This document shows, in pieces, positions 9,129 to 23,199 of a stretch of 30,934 nt of DNA. Origin of the DNA: Haplosporangium gracile (taxonomy: Eukaryota; Mortierellomycota; Mortierellomycetes; Mortierellales; Mortierellaceae); the NCBI GenBank assembly GCA_015499985.1, contig JAAAUF010000032.1, positions 63,004 through 93,937 of the forward strand, read 5' to 3'. How positions within the stretch are numbered: the first letter of the stretch is position 1; each line of letters opens with the position of its first letter. The translations under genes and the position numbers were made by a program. The notes beneath the pieces were generated by a model. It searched no databases, had not been told where the DNA came from, and saw only the letters and a list, made by a program, of their open reading frames with translations.

Positions 9129-11093
9129 ATGTTAAACAACTCCAGCTCCTCGGTACTACGAGCTCTTCAGCTGCCAGAGCTATTGGCCTCAATTGGGTCC
9201 TATCTGCAGCCACCCGTCCTTTTGAAGTGTGTTCAAGTCAGCCAAGGTTGGAACCAAACTCTTATCCCCTTTCTCTGGCGAAAAATCGATGATCGACTCT
9301 ACGCCTGGCCCAGAGTCTTCAAAGCCTTTGATTCCACCATTCAGCATGAGGACGGATCAAAAGACGAGGACTGGGTTCGCGGTATCTACACCAAGTATGG
9401 ACACCATATTCGGGACCTACATGCAGACTGGGCTATCACCATCTTCTCTGCCCAAGGCGCCAGGACATGCGTCAATCTGCAAACCCTATCATGCTCTTGC
9501 GGCAGATACAACACATTCTCTCAGGAGACCTTGGCACTGGCAGAGCAGATTCAAAGCGCCAACTGGTCTATTTCGAGTCTCTCTCCGATGTTTGACGGAG
9601 CCATTGCACCACTAAGTGGACCACGAACACCATCAGAGTGTCATGCCTGGGTCTTTACGCAACGATTCTGGCTTCTGGCCATGCAGAATCCATCCCTAAC
9701 CGGAATGCAACTCGGTTCGGATTTCCACAGGCATTGCTTGGCGCTGGAGGGAGGAACCATCCGCACGATTCTGATGTCGCTGCCAAACTTGTCGAGACTG
9801 GACGGCGATTTTGGTTCCAAGGGCTTCGATTTCGAGGAGGTTTTGGAGTCGATTCCTCAAGTGCAACATATTTCAGGCGCCTTTTATCCCTACCACATTC
9901 GAATATTCGATAGATCCTTTCGTCAGATCCGAGCGGTACACTGCCTCGCGTCCGTAGAACTCTCGGGGTTGTTCTTGATGCTGAAACACCTTCCAAACCT
10001 CGACCAACTGTTTGTCCAGAGCATCATCAATACAGGTATGTATACAGGAAAGTCCAAGGATCTCCTGGACATGTCTACCAGTCGACTGCGCGGTCTTTAC
10101 ATCTACTGGCAATCCAACAACGCTGGCGAGGATCTGCACTGGGCGTTGTCGGAGTTGGTGTTGCCTTGGTTGCCATGTTTGACAGAGCTGGGTTCGAAGG
10201 TGCTCAAACCAAGGACGGCCGTTGTCATTGCAACATATTGTTCGCTGTTTCAAAGTTTTCAGTCGCTTTACGATAACCTTTGTAACAACTCTACTGCAGG
10301 AATCGGTTTGCATGACGTTAACGCCATAGGGGAACTTTTGCGCCGATGCCCTCAACTCAAAACTCTCAGTGCGGCTGGACATACGATTGAGGCAGCGTAC
10401 ATTTTGGCCGAGCCTTGGGTCTGTCGGTGACTGGAAACATTTCGTTGCGAAATCATCGGGATGGAGCGATTGACGAGCGAAGAGGAGCATAGGTACGAGT
10501 CCTGGATAGCGGCGACAAATCAGGACGACAAGGAGAAGAACGAGTTAATGGAGGGAGAGGATGTTGCCAAAACAATGGAGGTCATGGAGAAGCATCGACG
10601 TTGTCGCGAGCTGCACGGATTAGTGTACGACCGACTGGCAGAGATGAGTCAGCTGAAAGTGCTCGACTTGGGCTACGACTCCAGCAATCTAGACTCGATG
10701 TTTTCACAGCATTCTACTTATGAGGTCGACAGTCGCATCTATTCCGAACTCACTCCACCCAGGCTCAACACCATGGAGCTGTCTCTGGAATCGGCGCTTA
10801 GTCAGTTGAGCGTGCTTAAGAACCTTTTAGTGTTTGGGTTCGAGGGTATTGATCATCGGATTGGAACCAAGGAGCTGGACTGGATGGCGGAGAGTTGGTT
10901 GAGAATGAAGATTATGCGAGGACTCCAACGACCAGAGTAGCAGGTGTTTAGTGACCCCAAGTCAGATATGCTGAAGGACTACATGGAAGGGTTGCGCCCC
11001 TTTGTGGAGCACGAGAGCGCTGCGGATGGAAACTTTGTGACACGTCGACGAGAACTTTTCTGGTCTGGGCGACGCAGTCCCATCGCCAATTAA
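9129..11093 (+). pseudogene. F-box/LRR-like paralogue with two in-frame stop codons
   Basis: A tandem paralogue of the 6976-8919 gene. From the ATG at 9129 (MLNNSSSS) the F-box follows (LQLPELLASIGSYL...LLKCVQVSQGWN...LW), then Leu-rich segments as in the neighbour. A TGA at 10428-10430 falls where the intact copy has Gly (ICR-G-MEVFRC versus VCR-stop-LETFRC). A TAG at 10938-10940 falls within the C-terminal region that still aligns (REYMQELRPLV versus KDYMEGLRPFV). The frame is otherwise continuous to a TAA at 11091-11093, with no frameshift. Translation to the first stop gives 433 aa that keep the F-box, so a truncated product is possible. The acidic insert of the paralogue is missing. A GT overlaps the first stop, but the flanking codons still align to the paralogue, arguing against an intron. 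Confidence 0.85.
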
Positions 11094-11104
11094 TTTACAG
11101 TTGA

Positions 11105-11110
11105 AATAAA
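11105..11110 (+). terminator. Poly(A) signal after the F-box paralogue
   Basis: AATAAA located 11 bp after the terminal TAA. It is retained although the gene carries internal stops. Confidence 0.5.
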
Positions 11111-11247
11111 AACAATTTTAGTGGCAACTCTTTTTGGTGGCGAGAGAGACGTCACGCGCAGCAACCAAAGCAGTCGGAATCCAGGACAAGGACATTCATC
11201 TTTCTTGCCCTCTTCTTGTCCAATTGCCCTCTTAATTCTCATAAATC

Positions 11248-14200
11248 ATGGCAGCAACACAGGACAGCGAAGACCCCGGTTACAAACGACTGTTCGAGCT
11301 CGAGACCGAGTACCGAGCACAGCGGGTGTCCGATCGCCTTCATGCCATCGTCTCATTCTCCTATCTCTTTGACGACTTCCCTAATCCGACCATCATCAAT
11401 TCTGGGTTTTTGAAACTTGCAGATTATTTCCAGAACAGGTAGATTTACGGCCAAAAAAAAATATATTCCTGTGTTTAATTCATGGCACATTCAGGGATGC
11501 CGATGAGAAGATGAAAAACGAAAGCTAATAAAAAATTGTTTTTTTTCTCTATAATTTTTTTTTTATAGTAATAATACGCAGAGACATGCAATCCTACAAG
11601 TGTTCACCAGATCCGAACGACATATGAAAAAGATTATGAACGTCGAAGAGGTCGTCAAACGTGTTTCGCCACAACTTCAGTCCAACGATCCTCTTTCGCG
11701 TGCCCTCACCCTTCGGTATGGAGAAAGAAATCATAGCACCGAACTCGGCATCAGTCGGGAGCCATTGCTCCCGTTGCAGCACGGGCACACTGGCACATTG
11801 GAAGCTACTAACCGATTGATGGCTCTCTATGTTTCTTGCATCTAGTGCGTTTGGCACTATGGCCGTCATTGTCTCGGATCGCGTGGACGTATACCACAGG
11901 TAAACAAGCAAACTTTTCATGAGCCACTTCTTCATTTTCGTCAAGAAAAAAACGTGTCTTTACTAATCAGTACCTTACATATGGATTATGAATAATTAGG
12001 GTTATTCACTCGTTGGACTCTCTGGAAGCCATGGAAGTCAGTGCAGCAATATACGCGGCAGACAGGATCTGCTCTCACTCTCAGCGGTTCTGCGCCATCA
12101 TCTCTGGAAAGTTAGCATTCATGGTTCGGGACGAGAAGACACCTCTACCAGTCCGTCGACGACTGATCCGGATCTTTGGACACATGTTTGAGGACATTAC
12201 TCTCGCGAGACTTGCTCGGAAGACTTGTCTGGATATTCTGGAGTTGACACAAGATACGGAATACATTGTGGCGATTCTTCGGACTTTGACTCGGCTGGCG
12301 TCGCATTCCTTGGTCGATGTCCCTGAGCAGATTGAGTTGCTGTTGCAACAGGCAGAGGATCAGTCGGTGCTATCTACAGGAATCAGACGTGTCTCGCTTA
12401 TGTGTTTGGGAACCTTGGCACAGAGGGGCATCGAATTCAGTCCTGCACAGATCAAGGTAAACCTCGCTTGAACCTTTGGATTTTCAATAGCGTGCTACAA
12501 TCTCCTATCTAACCTTTGTTCTCTACCTATGCTACCCACAGGCTATTTTCAACATTGCATTGGACTTTCAGGATGAAAAGACGACCCTTAGAGCTGTGTC
12601 AACATTACACAAGGTGTTCCTCCAAGCAGGAGTAATGACCTCGTTGCTGGTATTGCCTGATGCAGGACAGCAGACTATGGCAGGATACATCGAGATGGCA
12701 CTGCATATTATGGATCGGTCAACCACTTCAGCATCTCTTTCACACTTTGGATTGAGACTCCTATTACTGGAGTCCTATGCATTGCTGTCGGTACTCTTGC
12801 CAAGTTACAAGCATGGTGGCGTCATCGAGTGGTCGGAGGCTGCAGAATGTACATATCGTGATGCTCTTCGGCACACCATTCCGTCTATGGAGCAGTTTCT
12901 GACAATGCTCTGGACTCCCCTCAGACACGGCACCAGAACTCTGTCACAGGAGGAATCAAGTCAGTCGGGAACTGTCCTTCGGTACTGGCTTGTGTTGACT
13001 CTGGAGGAAGAATTTGGTCCGGAGAAAATGTTCAAGACTATTCTGGGCTGGATGGAGGATTACAAAGGTAAATCACTTGTTTGCAAACCATTGATAATTT
13101 GGTCCGATATCAGAAATGACGCGTACTAGTATGCGTATTCACATTGCCTTACTGTTTTTCACTACAGACGTAGATCTGTCTTTGATACTGTCCAAGGCTC
13201 TTTTACACGTGGCGCAAGTGCAACCAAAGTTGGTGTGTGGACTTCAGGATGTTATATTGGCTCTGCTGGAGAACCGTGTGAATTATCCGGATACAAGGAC
13301 ATTTGTAAGTGCGCCCATGGCCAACGACACTGCCCGTCATGGTGATGGTGTAGGTCAAAGCAGCTACTAACGATCTGTCTTACGCTCCCATGTAGACTGT
13401 GATGTACAGGGCGCTTTTGGAATCCTTATCGCTTAATCGTCGATCGTTTGCAGGAGGCGTTGAGGCGCTCGAAACACGCGTTTCGTCGCTGCTTGAACAG
13501 TTTGCACAGATGGACATGGAGGAACAACCTACTCGGAACCACTGGGATCTCTACCAGCTTGGTCGGTATTCGTTGCAGACTGGCTGGCCCTCTCTGGCAA
13601 CGATGGCGTTCAAGAATTTGGAAAAGGGTCTTCGGAGCGTTCCTCATGCTCTGTGGTTATCGACTGTCCAGACGCTTGCCCTGATCGAGAGTTCACTTCA
13701 GACTGTGTCGCCTGCGCCTGTAGTGCGGTCACGTCGTGGAAGTGGAGATATGGAAACCAGCGACGACTCAGAGGAGGCCATTGTGGACTTGTATTCACAT
13801 CAGCAGATGTATGTCAAGATCATCGGGTATCTTGAGGTATGAGTCTTATCGTCACGCCGCGATGATTATTGCTTTTTAGATGAAGTCTTGCACAAGTCAC
13901 TTTTTTTTAATTTTGTGTATTTTGATACTACGTGTATAGGAAATTGAGGCGAACCAGATTATGAACAGATCATTTCAACTGAAGCTGTGCTCGTTGAGAC
14001 GGAAATACCTCCAAACATGCCAGCAGGCTGTGACAACCCTTCATCTGCTGACGTCCAGCGTCGTCAACCACAGTCTGAAGAGTAGTAGCAACAGTGCACT
14101 CTCCTCTAAGCTTGCATTTGTCCCACTTCCGAGTGATGAACGAGCGTTGTATCAGTGCGCGGACCAATTGAACCAGCTCGCGCATCAATACACACTACTT

Positions 14201-14958
14201 CGTGCCCGGATCGCTGTCCAGGAGACCACCACGAACCAAACATCCACTTCGTCCGTGTCAAATTTCAACTCGACCAACGGAGTCGCTAACGGTGGCAGCA
14301 CTGAAAACACGACGTCGTTCTCGATCGTAACGGGAGAATCCTTACATTCTATCCCTAAGTTCTCGTCAGACCAACAATCAGACGCGGCTGTTGAGATCTT
14401 GCAGACCATGTGTCTGGTTCTAGCATATTCTTTTCAGAAACTAGCCAAAGTGCTGAGTCGAACTAGTGCTGTTCATGGTGACGGCCAGCAGCAGTCTGGC
14501 AATGATGAGGATGAGGAGATCTTTGATATCGATCCGCTATTGATTCCGTTGTTGTATCATCAAGACCAAGAGGATGCCGATTCTAATGCCGATGGTTCGG
14601 GGTCCTCTGTGTTTGGTTCAGGTGGGCCTAGGACCTTGGCGGAGGTCTTCCGGGCCTCGACGCGAAGGGCTCTTGGCTATGTTGATCAGCACCTCCAAGG
14701 AGGCGGCGTTGATACTTTGGAGGTAAGCACTGACGCTTTTGATTGCCACTAGCTCAAAACATCCTGCTAAGAGTAGTTTATTGATCATATTTGAAAGGAG
14801 ACACTGACCCTTTATTGCTTTTAATTATGATATTTTTTGCGAAATAGATGTCGTTGTCGCTGGTGCAGCAACTGATCGTACAATTCATTTCGTTCCCGGT
14901 CCCAGTTCCTCAGATGTTCTTTATCTCTCGCAACGCTACCCTCACGGCCCAGCCATAA
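11248..14958 (+). CDS. INTS7: Integrator complex subunit 7, nine exons
   Basis: Spliced model: 11248-11438, 11569-11715, 11846-11899, 12000-12456, 12542-13067, 13168-13304, 13396-13836, 13940-14722, 14848-14958. It gives 948 aa, close to human INTS7 (about 960). Similarity is clearest at the N-terminus (INSGFLKLADYF; RHMKKIMNVEEVVKRV; SNDPLSRALTLR), in the segment SLVDVPEQIELLLQ and in the helical-repeat body. Integrator is a nuclear RNA polymerase II-associated complex that cleaves snRNA and nascent transcripts; INTS7 is a non-catalytic scaffold subunit. All phases match and every intron is GT-AG. Introns 2 and 6 contain exact TACTAAC branch points (11806-11812, 13365-13371), and intron 3 has TACTAAT. 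A Ser/Thr/Asn-rich insert (about 14220-14345) and an acidic stretch (about 14500-14600) are fungal elaborations. The start ATG follows a short leader. The gene is convergent with the V-ATPase gene. Confidence 0.88.
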
Positions 14959-15073
14959 TAACACCGTGCACGTTCTGCTTACCGAACTTTCAACAAAAAT
15001 GAAAAGGCATGCGAAAAAGGCAAGCAATCCAGCGCACACATTCACCGTTGTTGTTTTTTTGTTTCTTTTGCTT

Positions 15074-15079
15074 TTTATT
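15074..15079 (-). terminator. Candidate poly(A) signal of the V-ATPase subunit A gene
   Basis: The minus strand reads AATAAA about 160 bp past the stop codon at 15237-15239. Confidence 0.45.
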
Positions 15080-15103
15080 TTTTCGTTTGTTCTTCAAACA
15101 TGT

Positions 15104-15109
15104 AAATAA
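15104..15109 (+). terminator. Candidate poly(A) signal of INTS7
   Basis: AATAAA 146 bp after the INTS7 stop. It lies to the right of the candidate minus-strand signal of the facing gene, so the two 3' UTRs may overlap. Confidence 0.5.
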
Positions 15110-15236
15110 AAACAACCCTCAATCTTGGGCACCTCTGGACGAACATTTCGAAGAAAAAAAAGAAGGGAAATGTAATGCTGCAGCGTCCGTCCTGTCTCTG
15201 TCGACTTGCTGTTGATATTGCTCTCGTGTGTGCCGC

Positions 15237-18405
<3,169 letters not shown>

Positions 18406-18583
18406 TGCAGGTTGTTATGAGAGAGAGAGGGTATAAGCTGCTAGACATGAAGAAGGTGATGGAAGCAGCGAAGGTCAGCGCCTTTCACAGAACGAGAATA
18501 AGTTATCCTTGCTTCGTGTTGACAATGGTCATGGTGTGTGAGTCTCACTTGAGCTCAGCTCGTCCATATTTTTTTTTTGTTGA

Positions 18584-18613
18584 GCACACACACACACACC
18601 CCCACACACACAC
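18584..18613. repeat. AC dinucleotide repeat
   Basis: An interrupted (CA)n run with a CCCC break. A GT-rich tract at 18695-18721 is roughly its complement, so the pair could fold as an imperfect inverted repeat. Confidence 0.85.
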
Positions 18614-20142
18614 GCAAAAAGAGAGTCGACGCGTGCAATTGTCAAATATTTTTCCACGCCCTGGTGCCTCGTTTTGAGAGAGTTGTACCTAGAATGTGAG
18701 TGAGTGTGGGTGTGGGTGTTGTAGAGAGTGTTGTTGGCCGAGGAAGATAACAAAAGTGGGGAGAGTGTGATTTGTTATTTGTTCAGTCAGAGTTGAGAGA
18801 GGGAGAGGGGAGGGTGTGAAGAAGATGCAAAGAAGGAGTACAAAAAAAACCGCCTGTGAGTTTTCTCGCTCCCCTCTTCTCGTTCCTTCTCTCCCTCTTC
18901 GCACACGCACAGGACAGGGGTAAGCATCTCCCTTCCCTCGATTGAACGAGGTGACGTCGCGACCCCTTAAACCTTTCCGGTTTCCATCTATGTGATTTGG
19001 TGGCAACTTTACCTCCTTCCTCTTTTCTGCCCTGGCGTGTGCTCCACCTTATCGACATGCCCCACTGCAATGAAGCGCGTTCTGCATGTATCACTCCAAC
19101 TCAGTCGACCTTCAACAATACTAACACAAGGGTCTATCAGTATTCTCCTCCAGAATCAGCCCCACAAACTTAACATACGCTCGCCGCCTCACAATAACTA
19201 CTATAGTCAAAGGTCAACTTGGTGGCCAGTAAATAAAACAGAAAAGCTCGCTTATTTCCTAGATATGCATGTTCGACCGGCCCATCGCTTCGACTGGGTC
19301 TCACCTGGAGACAGTAGAAGCCAGCGCTAATCAACAACAATCCTTCTGAGCAAGACGATCAAAAACGTGACGTTCAGATGCTGGAGAGCATTCTTGGACA
19401 ATTCACACTTCTTCTGCGTATTATTCAGTGGGTACGAGCCTAACCACAAGCATCAACAAAACAAGATCAAATATGGATCAACGGCAACAGCGGTGAGCGC
19501 AAAGCGAGTGATGGAGAGACCGAACTTTTACTGGAGGCACAGGGACTTTATGGATGAATTGGCAAAATGTTGGTGTGCGTGCGCCTGGGCAGGTACGATC
19601 ACAAAAAAGAAGCGGGCCCAGTTCTCTGAGGACGTGCTTCGTAGGTTGAACGCTAGGTGGCAGCAAAGTGAAAGTGGAATAAAAGTGAGCGAGTAGACCC
19701 TTGTGAACAAAAAAGAATTCATCCAGAGCGTGAGCAGATTGGTGACTGGCAACGGTCAAAAGTCGATCGCGAGTGCTGCGAAGATATGTGGGCTTTTTTT
19801 GTTTATTTGTGTGCGCGCGGCACAAGGGCAATTGAGGAGAGGAGGGATGGGGCAGAGAAATCAAGAAAAAAGGGCGGTGGAGGGATTTGCGACAGACTGA
19901 CAGACAGAGAGACGAGGCAGGGCAGGCGAAAGGACAGAGCAGGATAGGGCAGGGCTGAAATTATTTTTCCAGGACGAAGAACAAAGCGACTATGACGATC
20001 ATTCCGTTGATTGCGACTTGCCAGGATAAAAAAAGAAAAAAAAAACAAACGCAGGGGGAAGAAGAAAGAAAACAAAAGGGTCAAACAGCGTGGAAAAATA
20101 AGCATTCGTTGTGACAATGAATGATCACATACGAGCGGCTAT

Positions 20143-20240
20143 ACTTCTTTCCCTTTCCCTTTCTTCTCTTTTTGTTCTTCCAATTCTTCTTTTTTCTCTT
20201 TTCTTTTTTTTTCTTCTTTTCTTTCTTTTCTTTTTGCATT
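20143..20240. repeat. Pyrimidine (CT) tract
   Basis: Nearly pure C/T on the plus strand over about 95 bp. Read on the other strand it yields a Lys/Arg-rich open frame that I treat as an artefact. Confidence 0.7.
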
Positions 20241-20758
20241 CTTGCGCCACCCGTCTCGCCTCCTTCTTGTTTTTCTTCATGATCGAGTTTGACCTGCTAT
20301 CGTCGTCGTCGTCAACATGCAATTGACATTTTGACAAGGACGAAGGAAAAAGGAAAAAGGGGACTCGTCACTCGCTCGCGCAACGGCGATCGGAACTTTT
20401 GTATTATAGCGCACAATGCGAGAATGACAAACAAAGTGGTGTACTTTTTGTCTCACATAAAAGTATTTAAAGTGCCCCTGGGTCCCCCTTCGTTCTCACT
20501 CTCAAATACCTTCCTTCTACTCTTTTTTTTTTAAGTTTTTCATCTTGCATCATTATTCTTCTTTGTCTTCTGCACTTCATCCTTCGCTCTCTTTGTCTCT
20601 TCCTTTTCTTTTCTTTTCTTTTGTCTATCCACACTTCCTCCCTTTGACCAACATCCTTACCCCACCTCCCTCTTGCTGATACCCATACGCATCCACATAT
20701 ATCTATCAATCCATTGAAGCCCCTCCCCTTCCCTACGTAACAACAACAACAGACGACA

Positions 20759-21796
20759 ATGAAATTCAAACTCCTATCAAGGACTGCGAAGAACCTGCGA
20801 ATCGCCCTCCTCCTCCTGGCCTCGAGCAACTCACTTATCCTCGTCGCATCGATCGGCCTCAGTAATTCGAACTCTGGTTCCTCACAGGGTGACCTCCTCC
20901 TCATTCCCCAAATCAACATCTGTATCATCACCATCTTCTACGCATACTTCAAGTTACAACTCCTCAACTATATATACGGACAACTTGTTGCCTCGACCCT
21001 TCTTGCCGGCGTCTTTCTCTTCTTTGCCGGCAAGGTCTTCCCTCTCCTCCGAGACTTCTCGGACCTGTTGTGGATCGTCCAGGGCTTCAATATCCTCCTG
21101 GCCATCGTGTTGCTATTAGAAGCGACTTTCTCCTTCTTTGTCGGTAAAGCCGAACAGGGCCTCCAGGCAGCGACGTTTGCTGCCAACAGGAGGGCCCTAG
21201 ACGCCCAAAACCAGCGAATGGGTGGTGTACTCGGCAACAACATCACCACCCCAGCGGCAGTCCACCTCTACCAGCCCCGTCTCGACCTTTCGCCTCCAAC
21301 GGAGGATGGTGCTCCTTCTCACAATCGAACCTCAGTCATCTCGGGCTCCGCTATTGACGGAGAGGCAGAAGCGCGGTTGGATATCCCAGATGATTACGAG
21401 CTGGACGAGCTGCCCAAGTACCAACGGAAACCCCCAGCGCAGTCAGCCACGATTATCGACATGGCTAACCTTGCGAGTGTCAACCCTGCAGTCCTGAACA
21501 ATGTCGTGAGACCTCTGTCATCTTCATCCATGTCCACGCTATTGGAGGCACAACCGTCGTCCGACCCGATGCATATGCAAGGCACGCAACGACCACTGTC
21601 TGCGCTAGGCGAACAGAGAGAACAACAATCATCACAGGCTGAAGATGCTCCCTCCTCTGACGCTCCCGAATATTCACCACCCCAGCCTCCTCCTTCCTCC
21701 TCGTCCTCTTCATCTTCTTCTTCATCCTCCCCATCAATATCTGCTCACGGCCCATCAAGCCACGCGGTACCAGAGCCTCCACTGTATGTACCATAA
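20759..21796 (+). CDS. Four-segment membrane protein with PY-motif tail
   Basis: A 345-aa single-exon protein. Hydrophobic segments at about residues 14-34, 46-66, 76-97 and 104-127 predict four membrane passes with both ends in the cytosol. Residues 128-345 form a disordered Pro/Ser/Gln-rich tail with three Pro-x-Tyr motifs: LPKY (218-221), APEY (302-305) and the terminal PPLY (340-343, followed only by VP). A Ser-run (about 313-324) comes from a TCN trinucleotide tract. PPxY and LPxY bind WW domains of Nedd4/Rsp5-type ubiquitin ligases, so the protein may be a membrane adaptor for that ligase or one of its substrates (inference). I do not recognise the family. The ATG context (GACAATGAA) is good, a long CT-rich leader precedes it, and an AATAAA follows at 21822. 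It resembles the two next genes in layout. Confidence 0.8.
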   Translation: MKFKLLSRTAKNLRIALLLLASSNSLILVASIGLSNSNSGSSQGDLLLIPQINICIITIFYAYFKLQLLNYIYGQLVASTLLAGVFLFFAGKVFPLLRDFSDLLWIVQGFNILLAIVLLLEATFSFFVGKAEQGLQAATFAANRRALDAQNQRMGGVLGNNITTPAAVHLYQPRLDLSPPTEDGAPSHNRTSVISGSAIDGEAEARLDIPDDYELDELPKYQRKPPAQSATIIDMANLASVNPAVLNNVVRPLSSSSMSTLLEAQPSSDPMHMQGTQRPLSALGEQREQQSSQAEDAPSSDAPEYSPPQPPPSSSSSSSSSSSSPSISAHGPSSHAVPEPPLYVP

Positions 21797-21821
21797 TCGA
21801 CAACTTTAATCTCTCAACTTT

Positions 21822-21827
21822 AATAAA
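21822..21827 (+). terminator. Poly(A) signal of the first PY-tail membrane gene
   Basis: AATAAA 26 bp after the stop codon. Confidence 0.55.
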
Positions 21828-23199
21828 ACTGTACACTGCGCACATGCGTTAGAAGGTAATCCAACATGAAGTTAAAAATCGACAGAAAAGTAAAAGAGGG
21901 TTCGGAGAGAGGATGGTGGCGCCTGCGACATACGATACGCGAATATGGCTGTCTGTCCTTTTCTTTCATCGTTGCGACTCTAGACAAAACAAATGCGCAA
22001 GGAATCTCTTTTTTTTTTTCACTGGAACCTTTGAACGAAAGCGAGTGAAATTGACTCTTTTCTGATTATCCATCTCGGCACGATAGTCCGATGTTTCGAC
22101 ATTTTGGACAATCCTTCGGAGGCAAAAGTTTCTTAACAGGCTAACAAGGGGTTTTGCCTATCCAATTAAAATACAAGCAGTGCACAGAGTGTGCACAACA
22201 GCGACCTTTTGGACGTCGTGTGTTCAAACGGTCTAGGTCTTTTCCTCTGTCCACATACACGCTTCAGCCCATTCATGCCACTTTTTTCGCTTTAGGGTTT
22301 TGCACTTCTACGTGGGGAAAATAAAGATGGTATCAAAGTCCCCTCCAGCCACTCATATAACCACGACACCGCCACTACACCTTCCAGACCTACTCGCCTA
22401 CACCTTGCAGACCTACTCGCCTCAGCAAAGAAAATGCCTATTTCATCCTCATATCCTCATGTGTTTCATATGTCGTTTACTCCTTGGCGCCTACAATTGT
22501 CTAAATTTGCTCTTTTTGCTCTCCCTTTCCTTCTCCTCTTGATCGGTTGCTTGTATGTGTGTTTGGACCTTTCTTGCACTCACACACACACATACACGTA
22601 CATGCACTCCTTCTCTCGTTGACTCCAACACACACAATGCTATCTTGGCCAAGCTAAACAAACACCATCGGCGGAAAGAAAGCTCTCTGTTTACTCGCTA
22701 TTTCGTTGGTCTAAGGAGGCGAGTGAGAAAAAACGACTCACTTGCTACCGTCAAGGTCATGCATGAGGAACAAATTTTCGACTGCTCGGATCCTCAGGGT
22801 CTCTTCTTCACAAACACAACTCCAAAACATTACGCCAACTGTCGCCTTCTTTACTCCTTTATCTTTTCAGCCTTGTTCCTTTTTTCCATCTCTCTTTATC
22901 TCTTCTTTATCCCACTCTTGATCTCGCTCTCTCGCTCCTTCTCTCTCTTTCTCAACGCTGCTCTCTTGACTTTTCCTTCATCATCATCCTTCTCCTTTTC
23001 CCCCTCGTGTGAGCGGCGTCTGTTGCAACGGCTTTCTTCCCTCACATAACTATTACCACACAGCGTCCATATTTTCTCTGTCTCTCCGCTGCCTTTTCTA
23101 TTTCTCCTTCAACCGTTCGCCCTCCCCACTCACCACCCTCTCCTCATCCTTCTCGACAACAAACCAACAAACAACAAGTAACAACAAAAGTAGCAGAGG
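21828..23199. other. Intergenic region between PY-tail genes 1 and 2
   Basis: No supportable gene. The last 350 bp (about 22850-23160) are strongly C/T-rich and probably serve as promoter and leader of the gene at 23200. A short CA run occurs near 22578-22596. Confidence 0.5.

Larger units (their letters stand above)
18406..20758. other. Intergenic region between VMA1 and the first PY-tail membrane gene
   Basis: 2.35 kb between divergent genes. It holds a CT-repeat leader next to the VMA1 ATG (18418-18430), an AC repeat and a GT-rich tract, a long pyrimidine tract (20143-20240) and a CT-rich leader before 20759. A short minus-strand frame at 19966-20025 could encode a hydrophobic tail-anchor-like peptide, but I could not assemble a gene around it. 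Other open frames resemble nothing. Confidence 0.5.

Noticed and set aside
19367..19696. A 109-codon plus-strand open frame
   Set aside because: No recognisable motif, no promoter or poly(A) context, and it overlaps an equally long frame on the other strand.
19966..20027. Minus-strand hydrophobic tail ending ...VAINGMIVIVALFFVLEK
   Set aside because: It looks like the end of a small tail-anchored protein, but upstream sequence is only a Lys-rich shadow of a CT tract, and I could not build a start or exon with good splice sites.
20125..20337. Lys/Arg-rich minus-strand open frame
   Set aside because: It is the reverse complement of a long pyrimidine tract; composition alone explains it.
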